From an uncultured bacterium (lineage in GTDB: Bacteria; Cyanobacteriota; Vampirovibrionia; Gastranaerophilales; Gastranaerophilaceae), in assembly GCA_949291445.1 (NCBI GenBank), contig CASEVT010000047.1, forward strand, positions 1-37,093: 37,093 nucleotides of DNA, read 5' to 3'. The translations under genes were made by a program, and so were the position numbers. A model generated the notes under the pieces. It saw nothing but the letters and a program-made list of their open reading frames with translations, made no database searches and had not been told where the DNA came from. Positions 1 through 9,094 of the stretch are shown piece after piece; within the stretch, counting starts at the first letter, position 1; each line of letters begins with the position of its first letter.

Positions 1-380
1 GTAAAGCTAATCCGTCACCACCGGTTGGTCCTGCATTGGGTCAACATGGGGTTAACATCATGGATTTTTGTAAACAATTTAACGCAAAAACCGAATCACA
101 AGCAGGTTATATTATTCCTGTTGTTATTGATGTATATGAAGACAGAAGTTTTTCATTCGTAACCAAAAGCCCACCGGCTGCAGTATTAATCAAGAAGGCA
201 CTAAACCTCCCTAAAGGTTCTGCTGCATCGAATAAAACCAAAGTCGGTACAATAACCAGAGCACAATTGGAAGAAATAGCAAAGGTTAAAATGGAAGACT
301 TAAACGCGACAACTCTTGAATCAGCAGTAAGAATGATTGCCGGTTCTTGCAGAGCAATGGGCGTAACAGTAGAAGAATAA
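1..380 (+). CDS. rplK: 50S ribosomal protein L11, 5'-truncated by window edge
   Basis: L11 of the large subunit, which with 23S rRNA forms the GTPase-associated centre and supports factor binding. The reading frame is open from base 3 and starts inside the gene with [20 protein letters not shown], the highly conserved proline-rich N-terminal segment of L11. It ends with the RNA-binding C-terminal domain ([19 protein letters not shown], then [19 protein letters not shown]). About 125 codons are visible; the full protein is normally about 140, so only some 15 residues are missing upstream. It is followed after 93 nt by rplA, the usual L11-L1 order. The family assignment is secure from sequence; only the start lies outside the window. 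Confidence 0.97.
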   Translation, partial: KANPSPPVGPALGQHGVNIMDFCKQFNAKTESQAGYIIPVVIDVYEDRSFSFVTKSPPAAVLIKKALNLPKGSAASNKTKVGTITRAQLEEIAKVKMEDLNATTLESAVRMIAGSCRAMGVTVEE

Positions 381-384
381 CAAT

Positions 385-460
385 ACGTGGAAGGGGATGC
401 CCGTTATAATACCTTAAAGTAACAGGTAAAATAAGAGCTAAATTACCCCGCTAGACCACA
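385..460 (+). promoter_or_regulatory. Structured RNA between rplK and rplA, probable L1 autoregulatory site
   Basis: The 93-nt gap between rplK and rplA can fold. GTGG at 387-390 pairs with CCAC at 456-459, GGGG at 393-396 pairs with CCCC at 446-449, and TACCT at 410-414 can pair with AGGTA at 424-428 inside. The rplA ribosome site (GAAAGGGA, 461-468) lies just 3' of the closing stem. L1 is known to repress its own mRNA by binding a structure that mimics its 23S rRNA site, so an L1-binding role is the likely reading. The function is inferred from position and pairing only. Confidence 0.45.
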
Positions 461-473
461 GAAAGGGAAAAAA

Positions 474-1196
474 ATGAGTAAATTAACAAAAAGACAGAAA
501 AAAATGGAAGAACTTCTGGAAGGTTTCACTCAACCTTCATCAGCGGTTGATGCCATAAATAAGTTAAAAGAAATATCCGAAGCTGTTTCAAAGTTTGATG
601 AAACAGTGGAATGCCACATGAGACTTGGTATAGATGTAAAACGTGCAGAACAACAGATTCGTTCAACCACAGTTTTGCCAGCAGGACTCGGAAAAGAAGT
701 AAGAGTATGTGTTATAGCAAAAGGTGCAAAAGCTACTGAAGCAAAGGAAGCTGGAGCAGATGAAGCAGGCGCAGAAGAAGTAATTGAAAAAATCTCAGGC
801 GGCTGGTTTGAATTTGATACATTGATTGCAACTCCTGACTGTATGGGTATGTTAGGTAAACTGGGTCGTGTTTTAGGACCTAAAGGTTTGATGCCGAACC
901 CAAAAACCGGAACAGTTACAATGGATGTAGCTTCTGCTGTTAAAGATGCTAAAGCAGGTAAAGTTGAATTCAGAGCAGACAAACAAGGTATGATACACGT
1001 GCCTATTGGTAAAATTAAATTTTCAGCAGAAGATTTAATGAAGAACTATTCGACACTGGCTGATGCAATTTTAAGAGCAAAACCTTCATCAGCAAAAGGT
1101 ACATATCTCAAGTCCGTATTTTTGACAACAACAATGGGTCCAAGCATAAAACTCGATCCTAAGAATGTTGCAGCAGAAATAAAAGAGCATGTATAA
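474..1196 (+). CDS. rplA: 50S ribosomal protein L1
   Basis: L1 forms the mobile L1 stalk that guides deacylated tRNA out of the E site, and in many bacteria represses its own operon. The 240-residue product matches the family length (about 230). It contains the hallmark segment [18 protein letters not shown] in its middle and the C-terminal [19 protein letters not shown]. The ATG at 474 follows a purine-rich ribosome site with suitable spacing and gives the normal N-terminus [10 protein letters not shown]. It is co-transcribed with rplK but is followed by an intrinsic terminator rather than by rplJ and rplL. Confidence 0.97.
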   Translation: MSKLTKRQKKMEELLEGFTQPSSAVDAINKLKEISEAVSKFDETVECHMRLGIDVKRAEQQIRSTTVLPAGLGKEVRVCVIAKGAKATEAKEAGADEAGAEEVIEKISGGWFEFDTLIATPDCMGMLGKLGRVLGPKGLMPNPKTGTVTMDVASAVKDAKAGKVEFRADKQGMIHVPIGKIKFSAEDLMKNYSTLADAILRAKPSSAKGTYLKSVFLTTTMGPSIKLDPKNVAAEIKEHV

Positions 1197-1213
1197 ACGA
1201 ATTATTCGTTAAA

Positions 1214-1250
1214 GAAAAAAAGCCCCTCAATTTTTTGAAGGGCTTTTTTA
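1214..1250 (+). terminator. Rho-independent terminator of rplK-rplA
   Basis: Stem AGCCC (1221-1225) plus TCAA (1227-1230) pairs with TTGA (1235-1238) plus GGGCT (1240-1244), with one internal C/A mismatch and a four-T loop, followed by a run of T. It sits 18 nt after the rplA stop, so the ribosomal transcript ends here. Confidence 0.9.
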
Positions 1251-1275
1251 TTTGAAGATAACTAAACATAAAAAA

Positions 1276-1316
1276 ATAAAAAAAGAGAGAAATGAATTCT
1301 CTCTTTTTTTTATTTA
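1276..1316 (-). terminator. Terminator of the RpaB-like regulator gene
   Basis: GAGAGAA (1285-1291) pairs with TTCTCTC (1297-1303) across a 5-nt loop, flanked by A7 and T8 tracts. It lies just beyond the stop of the minus-strand regulator at 1335. Because of the flanking A/T tracts it could work in both directions. Confidence 0.85.
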
Positions 1317-1334
1317 AATTGAGACTAATTATAA

Positions 1335-2084
1335 TTAAGAAATTCTTTGAAACATGTAGCCAATACCGCGAGCAGTCAATATCAATTCAGGATTAGCCGG
1401 ATCCGTTTCGAGTTTAGAGCGCAATCTTGAAATATGCACATCAACAACTCTTGTATCGATACGATGATCAGGCGGATAAGCCCATACATATTGAAGGATT
1501 TCGTTGCGGGAATAAGCCTGACCAGAATTGTTAACGAGCAATTCAAGCAAACTAAACTCCATACCTGTAAGTCTAATTCTTTCATTCTTACGAAAAACTT
1601 GACGTCTTGCGGTATCAATTTTGATATTACCGGTAGTGATAACATTTTTAGTAACCTTACCGGTAGCAGGCGCAATTTCGCGATTAGTAGTTCTTCTCAA
1701 AATTGTTTTTACGCGAGCTTCCAACTCTTTGGGGCTAAATGGTTTAACTACATAGTCATCGGCACCCAGCTCGAGCCCTGTAATTCTTTCAGAAACATCA
1801 CCGAGAGCAGTAAGAATAATAATCGGGACATCGGAAGTTCTTCTTACTTCTCGACAAACGCCATATCCGTCCATTTTAGGCATCATGACGTCCAGAATGA
1901 TCAAATCGGGATTTTCTTTATTAAACATTGCGACGGTTTCTTCACCATCAGCAGCCGTAACGACATCATAACCGATCATACCCAGTCGAGTTTCGAGAAT
2001 TCTTCTAATACTGGCTTCATCATCGGCAATCAAAATTTTTTGTTTTGCTTCTGTTTGTTCTTGAACTTCACTATTTGGGCTCAT
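1335..2084 (-). CDS. rpaB: OmpR-family response regulator, RpaB/Ycf27-like
   Basis: Two-domain DNA-binding response regulator of 249 residues. The receiver (about 16-130) has the acidic pair D21/D22, the phospho-acceptor D65 in LDVMMPKMDGYG, T92 and K114 (VVKPFSP). The C-terminal winged helix (about 150-249) ends HISRLRSKLE...ARGIGYMF, typical of OmpR/PhoB. The receiver is strikingly similar to cyanobacterial RpaB, as I recall it, including ASIRRILETRLGMIGYDVVTAADGEE split around its helix 1. In cyanobacteria RpaB controls high-light and stress genes with the kinase NblS. Here no photosynthesis gene is visible, so its targets must differ. No histidine kinase gene is adjacent. The 14-residue N-terminal extension before KILIADD is low-complexity. 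Family certain, orthology probable. Confidence 0.88.
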   Translation of the reverse strand: MSPNSEVQEQTEAKQKILIADDEASIRRILETRLGMIGYDVVTAADGEETVAMFNKENPDLIILDVMMPKMDGYGVCREVRRTSDVPIIILTALGDVSERITGLELGADDYVVKPFSPKELEARVKTILRRTTNREIAPATGKVTKNVITTGNIKIDTARRQVFRKNERIRLTGMEFSLLELLVNNSGQAYSRNEILQYVWAYPPDHRIDTRVVDVHISRLRSKLETDPANPELILTARGIGYMFQRIS

Positions 2085-2113
2085 CTTAAAAAACCTATCT
2101 TTCTTTATCAGCT

Positions 2114-2141
2114 AATATAGTAACGCCGGCCTATTTCTTAA
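2114..2141 (-). promoter_or_regulatory. Putative sigma-70-type promoter of the RpaB-like gene
   Basis: Read on the minus strand: TTAAGA (2136-2141), a 16-nt spacer, then TATATT (2114-2119), about 30 bp upstream of the ATG at 2084. Predicted by eye only. Confidence 0.45.
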
Positions 2142-2215
2142 TCCAAAGATTACAGCCTATTAACAATATTACAAATTATTTATTTTCTTTAAATTATATT
2201 ACAAGAAATATTAAA

Positions 2216-2295
2216 TTGCAATAGATTTTTGTAGGTGATATAAAGGTAGTATGGGAATAACATCCCCCAGACAGAAATCACAAGGTTGGTGATTT
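2216..2295 (+). promoter_or_regulatory. thrS promoter and hairpin-containing leader
   Basis: TTGCAA (2216-2221), a 17-nt spacer and TATAAA (2239-2244) make a near-consensus promoter. The start would be near 2251, giving a leader of about 70 nt. The leader holds a short hairpin (GGGA 2253-2256 with TCCC 2263-2266) and a stronger one (AAATCAC 2275-2281 with GTGATTT 2289-2295) that ends 24 nt before the ATG. No T-box signature was recognised, and no U-tract follows the second hairpin, so translational control is more plausible than attenuation. Confidence 0.5.
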
Positions 2296-2319
2296 ACAAA
2301 TGGAAGAGAGGAAGAACAA

Positions 2320-4260
2320 ATGTCAAACATTGAGGTAATTTTACCGGACAATTCAAAATTAACACTTGAGAATGGTAAAACCGGTATGGATCTAGCAAAA
2401 GGTATTAGCGAAGGACTTGCTAAAAATGCGGTCGCAATTGAGATTAACGGCACGGTAAAGAGCCTCACAACGACATTAGAAAATAACGACAGAGTAAGAA
2501 TTATAACAACAAAAGATCCGGAAGCACTTTCAGTACTGAGGCATTCGACCTCACACATTATGGCTCAGGCGGTGATCTCTCTGTTTCCCAATGCAAAATT
2601 AGCAATCGGACCGGCGATTGAAAACGGTTTTTACTATGATTTTGATCTTGACGGGCACTCATTTACGGAAGATGACTTAAGAAAAATTGAAGATGAAATG
2701 AGAAAAATCATCAAAGAAAATCATACTTTTGAAAAGTACGTTATTCCTGACGTTGAGGCGCAAATCAAAGAATTTAAAGAGCAAGGTGAGATTTATAAGG
2801 CGGAATTGTTAGAAGAACACAAACATCACAACCCGACGTTATACATAACTAAAGATAAAGACGGAAAAGCTTGTTTTAACGATTTGTGTGCCGGTCCGCA
2901 CCTGCCTAATACATCATTCATCAAGGCATTTAAGCTTTTAAAAGTTGCAGGTGCTTACTGGAGAGGCAATGAAAAAAATAAAATGCTTCAAAGAATATAT
3001 GCTACAGCATTTTTGACAAAAGAGGATTTAGACGATTATTTACATTTTCTTGAAGAAGCGGAGAAACGCGATCACAGAAAGCTCGGTTCGCGCTTGGATT
3101 TGTTCTCGGTAAGAGAAGAGATTGGGGGAGGTTTGGTATTGTGGCATCCAAACCTTGCAACCGTGAGGGAAGAAATAGAAAACTACTGGAGAACTGAACA
3201 CAGAAAACGCGGTTATGTTATCGTAAACACTCCGCACATTGCAAAATCAAGACTTTGGGAAATTTCAGGGCACGCAGATCACTATAGGGAGAATATGTTC
3301 TTTGTTGACAACGATGGTGAAGAGTTCGTCCTCAAACCGATGAACTGTCCTTTTCATATTATGATATACCAAGCAAACAGACACTCTTATCGTTCTTTAC
3401 CATTGAGAATGGCAGAATTGGGAACTGTTTACAGAAAAGAAAAATCAGGAGCACTCTCGGGACTAACCAGAGTACAAGGTTTCACACAAGATGATGCGCA
3501 TATATTCTGTACGCCGGAGCAACTTATAGATGAAATTAATGCAATCATAGACTTTGTTGCAGATACATTGGCAATATTCAAGATGGAATTTGCTGTGGAA
3601 TTGTCTACAAGACCGGAAAGCTATGTTGGAGAGATTGAAAACTGGAACAGAGCTGAAGCCGGACTCAAAGAAGCCATGGATCGCCGAGGAATGAAATATG
3701 AGATCAATGAAGGTGACGGCGCTTTTTACGGACCGAAAATCGATTTTAAGATAAAAGATGCAATCGGACGAACCTGGCAATGTGCAACCATTCAACTCGA
3801 TTTCAACTTGCCGGAACGTTTTGAGTTGAAATATCAAGACAAAGACGGCGCACTAAAAACTCCTGTTATGTTGCACAGAGTAATATTCGGTTCAATGGAA
3901 CGATTCCACGGTATCTTAATAGAACATTATGCCGGAGCATTTCCGCTATGGCTTGCGCCGACACAAGTCTCTGTCGTTCCTATTTCAAACGAAAAACATA
4001 CGGATTACGCGGAAAAAGTCTATAAAACACTTAAGGATGCAGGCATTAGAGCTTCACTCGATGACCGCTCTGAAAGCATGAACTATAAGATACGAGAAGC
4101 TCTGCAAGATAAGAAAATACCATATGTAGTGGTTGTAGGAGACAAAGAAATTGAAACAAGCTCAGTTGCTATCAGAAAACGCGGCGAAGGTCCAATCGGT
4201 TCACTCTCTGTCGATGAGTTCAAATTGCAACTTCTTAACGAAATAAAAAATAGATTGTAA
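2320..4260 (+). CDS. thrS: Threonine--tRNA ligase
   Basis: Cytosolic class II synthetase charging tRNA-Thr. The 646-residue length is normal (E. coli about 642). Domains in order: N-terminal TGS domain (about 1-62), editing domain with the HSTSHIMAQAV metal motif (about 63-240), catalytic core, and anticodon-binding domain (about 545-646). The three catalytic-zinc ligands are visible as C343 (PMNCPFH), H394 (QDDAHIFC) and H519 (MLHRVIFGS). The start at 2320 follows AGAGAGGAAG. The gene is monocistronic, with its own promoter, leader hairpins and terminator, and is divergent from the response-regulator gene. Confidence 0.97.
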   Translation: MSNIEVILPDNSKLTLENGKTGMDLAKGISEGLAKNAVAIEINGTVKSLTTTLENNDRVRIITTKDPEALSVLRHSTSHIMAQAVISLFPNAKLAIGPAIENGFYYDFDLDGHSFTEDDLRKIEDEMRKIIKENHTFEKYVIPDVEAQIKEFKEQGEIYKAELLEEHKHHNPTLYITKDKDGKACFNDLCAGPHLPNTSFIKAFKLLKVAGAYWRGNEKNKMLQRIYATAFLTKEDLDDYLHFLEEAEKRDHRKLGSRLDLFSVREEIGGGLVLWHPNLATVREEIENYWRTEHRKRGYVIVNTPHIAKSRLWEISGHADHYRENMFFVDNDGEEFVLKPMNCPFHIMIYQANRHSYRSLPLRMAELGTVYRKEKSGALSGLTRVQGFTQDDAHIFCTPEQLIDEINAIIDFVADTLAIFKMEFAVELSTRPESYVGEIENWNRAEAGLKEAMDRRGMKYEINEGDGAFYGPKIDFKIKDAIGRTWQCATIQLDFNLPERFELKYQDKDGALKTPVMLHRVIFGSMERFHGILIEHYAGAFPLWLAPTQVSVVPISNEKHTDYAEKVYKTLKDAGIRASLDDRSESMNYKIREALQDKKIPYVVVVGDKEIETSSVAIRKRGEGPIGSLSVDEFKLQLLNEIKNRL

Positions 4261-4295
4261 TACGCTTAGAATTATAATTTAAATACTTATAAGAG

Positions 4296-4325
4296 CAGAA
4301 AAGGAAGGTTAATCCTTCCTTTTTG
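4296..4325 (+). terminator. Terminator after thrS
   Basis: AGGAAGG (4302-4308) pairs with CCTTCCT (4314-4320) over a 5-nt loop and is followed by a T run. A-rich flanks mean it could also end the convergent minus-strand transcript of the decarboxylase gene, whose stop is about 150 nt away. Confidence 0.85.
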
Positions 4326-4474
4326 CTTGAGTAAAATGTTAATATTTGCGACTGCGAGAAAATCGTAAACTGTTTTAAACAGAGCGTTTCAGTCACCATA
4401 CGTATTTTACAAGTCAACCTTCACCCCGGACAAAGCGGTCAGTGAGACTCAAGCCGAGAGAAGTGAATCAGAAC
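4326..4474. other. Non-coding gap between convergent thrS and decarboxylase genes
   Basis: No credible gene in this 149-bp stretch. It holds nested complementarity: GACTG (4350-4354) with CAGTC (4390-4394) enclosing CGA/TCG (4355-4357/4363-4365) and CTGTTT/AAACAG (4370-4375/4377-4382), which would form a three-way junction. No tRNA consensus fits. It is probably the long 3' UTR of the minus-strand gene. Confidence 0.3.
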
Positions 4475-5836
4475 TCAAACGTCATCAATAGTTTTAACCG
4501 CATTTTTAGTAACAAAACGCATAATATCAGCATCAATCTTTTCACCCGGCATAAGAACAGGGATCCCGGGAGGATACTCCAAAACCGGTTCAGCCGCAAT
4601 TTTATCACAGACCTCAGAAATAATATTGAATGACTTAGGTCTGCTAAATGCTTCTTTTGGGGACATAAGCTGTTGTGGCAACTTATATTCAGCAAAGATA
4701 TCCTCTATAATCTCATCTTCAGGCAAATCCATCTTAGCCAAAGCCCAGAATAGTTTAAACAATTTCCACTTAGAAGTACCGATACCGGTAATAAAAAGCA
4801 TAGATTTAGAATTTGAATATTCTTCCTCAATATTAAGAGAATTATTCAGGTAATTAGCAGCGCGCAGACCGGACACCCCATCGACCTTAAATAAAATCTT
4901 AGTAGAATCATTATTGCCGTCATATATTTTTAGACGATTATTTTTCAAAAATGATTTAGAATAATCCTTAATATTTTTTTGCAATCGCCTGATATAAGCT
5001 CTGCCCTTTTCAGAATTCAGATACAAAGCAGTAGCTTCAACGGAAACCATTAAAGGATAAGACGGTGAGGTTGTATTGAGAATATTCAATGCCTCTTGAA
5101 TATCTTCAGGTTGAACCGAAGAGTAGGGTCTAATATGCAACAACCCTGCAGGAGTAAGAGAGCCCGCCGTTTTATGAAGTGAATTCACTGAAACATCAGC
5201 ACCCAGTTGAATAGCAGGAAGGGATTTAAAATTGCCAAAATTAAGCAGTGCACCATGCGCCTCATCAACTATCAATTTGATACCTGCAGATTGAGCAACA
5301 TTCGCAATACCCTTTATATCAGAGAAAATGCCGTCATATGTCGGACTGGTTATAATTATCGCCTTAGCATCGGGGTTTTGAGCAACTGCCTCTTGAATTG
5401 ACTCCACAGTAACTTCCTCAAAAATACCCCATTCTTGATTATACTTTGGCATAACCCAAACAGGCTTCGCACCGGTTAATATAAGTCCGTTACACACGCA
5501 TACATGACAATTTCTCGCAACAATTACTTTATCATTTTCTTTCAAAGTAGCAATCATTGCAGCAAGCATGCCGGAAGAAGACCCGTTAGTCAGAATAAAA
5601 GTAGCCTTGGATTTATAGATCCAGCTTAATTTTTCATACAAATCTTTAATAATACCGGAAGGCTCTCTTAGATTGTCAAAACCATCAATTTCAGAGAAAT
5701 CACATCTAAAAACCTTCGTACCCAAAAAATTTTCAGAAACATCCTCAATAAACTCACCTTGAGAATGTGTAGGGGTGGTGAAGAACAGCTTATTTGACTT
5801 TTTTCTGTGGTTTAAGATTTTTCTTAACAAACTCAT
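4475..5836 (-). CDS. Orn/Lys/Arg decarboxylase family PLP enzyme
   Basis: Fold-type I PLP enzyme of the short, Gram-positive/cyanobacterial type (453 residues; B. subtilis SpeA and YaaO are about 480-490). It would decarboxylate arginine, lysine or ornithine to a polyamine precursor in the cytosol. Visible features: TNGSSSGMLA (phosphate-binding loop), DEAHGALLNF (PLP-ring Asp, about residue 191) and NSLHKTAGSLTPAG with Schiff-base Lys near residue 222. The long form's N-terminal wing found in E. coli CadA/SpeC is absent. The ATG at 5836 is chosen because GGAG lies 10 nt upstream; an upstream TTG (5857) would place that GGAG inside the gene. Substrate cannot be read from sequence. Convergent with thrS and divergent from ligA. 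Confidence 0.88.
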   Translation of the reverse strand: MSLLRKILNHRKKSNKLFFTTPTHSQGEFIEDVSENFLGTKVFRCDFSEIDGFDNLREPSGIIKDLYEKLSWIYKSKATFILTNGSSSGMLAAMIATLKENDKVIVARNCHVCVCNGLILTGAKPVWVMPKYNQEWGIFEEVTVESIQEAVAQNPDAKAIIITSPTYDGIFSDIKGIANVAQSAGIKLIVDEAHGALLNFGNFKSLPAIQLGADVSVNSLHKTAGSLTPAGLLHIRPYSSVQPEDIQEALNILNTTSPSYPLMVSVEATALYLNSEKGRAYIRRLQKNIKDYSKSFLKNNRLKIYDGNNDSTKILFKVDGVSGLRAANYLNNSLNIEEEYSNSKSMLFITGIGTSKWKLFKLFWALAKMDLPEDEIIEDIFAEYKLPQQLMSPKEAFSRPKSFNIISEVCDKIAAEPVLEYPPGIPVLMPGEKIDADIMRFVTKNAVKTIDDV

Positions 5837-5920
5837 AATTTTAACACTCCGACTCAATAGCCATTGAAAGATTAGTGACAGTAAAAATTTTGTTGTAAAA
5901 TAATTTTTGATAGCTTATAG

Positions 5921-7944
<2,024 letters not shown>

Positions 7945-7945
<1 letters not shown>

Positions 7946-8343
7946 TGAACAAAAAATTTAATGTTATAAAATTATCCGGATTTAAGGGGTTACTGCTGGT
8001 TCTGTTTTTGATTGGCTGCCTCGGTGCGGGCTTCCTCATTTTTCCCGGATGGATCTGCATGAATGTTTGGAACTTTATTTCTTCATTCGCTGCATCGTAT
8101 ATGTACGAAATCCCGAGAATGAACATGACACACGGGATTATGCTTTGGGCTATTATCGCCTTGAGTGCCTATGCGCTTAATAAAAACAATTTCTGCATAT
8201 CGTTTAAATCTTTTTCTCCAAGCGAAGAACGTTTGCAAAAATTGATCAGCAGAGAATCCAAAGAGATCTCTAAGGAAATTTTACTCAATAAAAATGATTT
8301 TTCTGAAAATTTTAAAGACGAAAAAGATAAAATTACTAAATAA
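7945..8343 (+). CDS. Small two-helix inner-membrane protein, unknown function
   Basis: 132 residues, not recognised. Two hydrophobic stretches are clear: roughly 15-36 (LLLVLFLIGCLGAGFLIF) and 62-80 (MLWAIIALSAYALN region). A charged, lysine- and glutamate-rich C-terminal tail (about 90-132, SPSEERLQKLISRESKEIS onward) is probably cytoplasmic and helical. The ATG overlaps the last base of the ligA stop codon (TAATG), indicating translational coupling, and the next gene begins about 26 nt later. Its place between ligA and a periplasmic SIMPL protein gives no firm functional clue. Confidence 0.75.
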
Positions 8344-8369
8344 AAAATAAAATGAAAGTCGGTGGAAGA

Positions 8370-9092
8370 ATGAAAAGATTGGTTATAGCAGCATTAATGC
8401 TTACATTTTTTGCATTACCTACGAGTGCATTTACCGTTACACAAAAAGAAGCTGGATATATCTCGATTTCAACCACAGCAGAAAAAGAGATAGCACCTGA
8501 TACCGCATCAATCTCTTTCTCCGTTGAAACCCACGCAAAAGATTCTAAAACCGCAGCAGAAAAAAATAAAGAAATTACTTCAAAACTGCTAAGCGAAATA
8601 AAACCACTTTTAGCACTTGATAAAAACGATACATTACAAACAAAAAATTTGAGCCTGCATACTGACTATTCATATGAAAAAGGAAAAAAGAATCTTTTGG
8701 GCTACACTATGAACAACACTATCACGGTTAAAACAAAAGATTTAGCAAATGTTTCAAAAATAATAGATACAGCTATCGAAAATAAAGCTACTGAGTTAAG
8801 TGAATTGAAATTATACGTGGAAAACGAGAATGAATACAAGGGTGAACTGACTAAAGAAGCAACTGAAAATGCAAAAAATATTGCCAATCAGACAGCAACC
8901 TCCCTCGGACAAAAAGTTGCAGGCGTGAAAAATATTTCTGTAAACTGGACTCCATCCTACGAATCGTACGAAAACGTTAAACTTTTGACTGCAACAAAGT
9001 CCTCCAACGGAATAGATACAAAATCCACACAGATTGAATCAGGAAAAGTCAAAATTAAAGCTAACGTCTACGCGCAATTTTACGTAAAATAA
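8370..9092 (+). CDS. Secreted SIMPL (DUF541) domain protein
   Basis: Exported protein of about 240 residues. The start at 8370 (preceded by GGTGGAAG) gives a classical signal peptide MKRLVIAALMLTFFALPTSA, with cleavage likely before FTVT; an earlier ATG at 8352 would add six residues and has no ribosome site. The mature part begins with ISISTTAEKEIAPDTASISF, the typical opening of SIMPL/DUF541 proteins such as E. coli YggE and Brucella BP26, and continues with the alternating alpha/beta pattern of that family. Periplasmic; homologs are linked to stress tolerance and can form oligomeric rings, but the exact role is unknown. Operon member, 2 nt before hisC. Confidence 0.85.
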   Translation: MKRLVIAALMLTFFALPTSAFTVTQKEAGYISISTTAEKEIAPDTASISFSVETHAKDSKTAAEKNKEITSKLLSEIKPLLALDKNDTLQTKNLSLHTDYSYEKGKKNLLGYTMNNTITVKTKDLANVSKIIDTAIENKATELSELKLYVENENEYKGELTKEATENAKNIANQTATSLGQKVAGVKNISVNWTPSYESYENVKLLTATKSSNGIDTKSTQIESGKVKIKANVYAQFYVK

Positions 9093-9094
9093 AT

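Noticed and set aside
1434-2120. A 228-codon plus-strand open frame opposite the response regulator.
   Set aside because: Shadow of a well-recognised gene; no family resemblance and Ser/Asn/Ile-rich antisense composition.
4350-4400. Possible tRNA because a stem is followed by ACCA (4394-4399).
   Set aside because: No T-loop (TTCRA), no anticodon arm of correct size, and only a 5-bp closing stem; total length about 46 nt.
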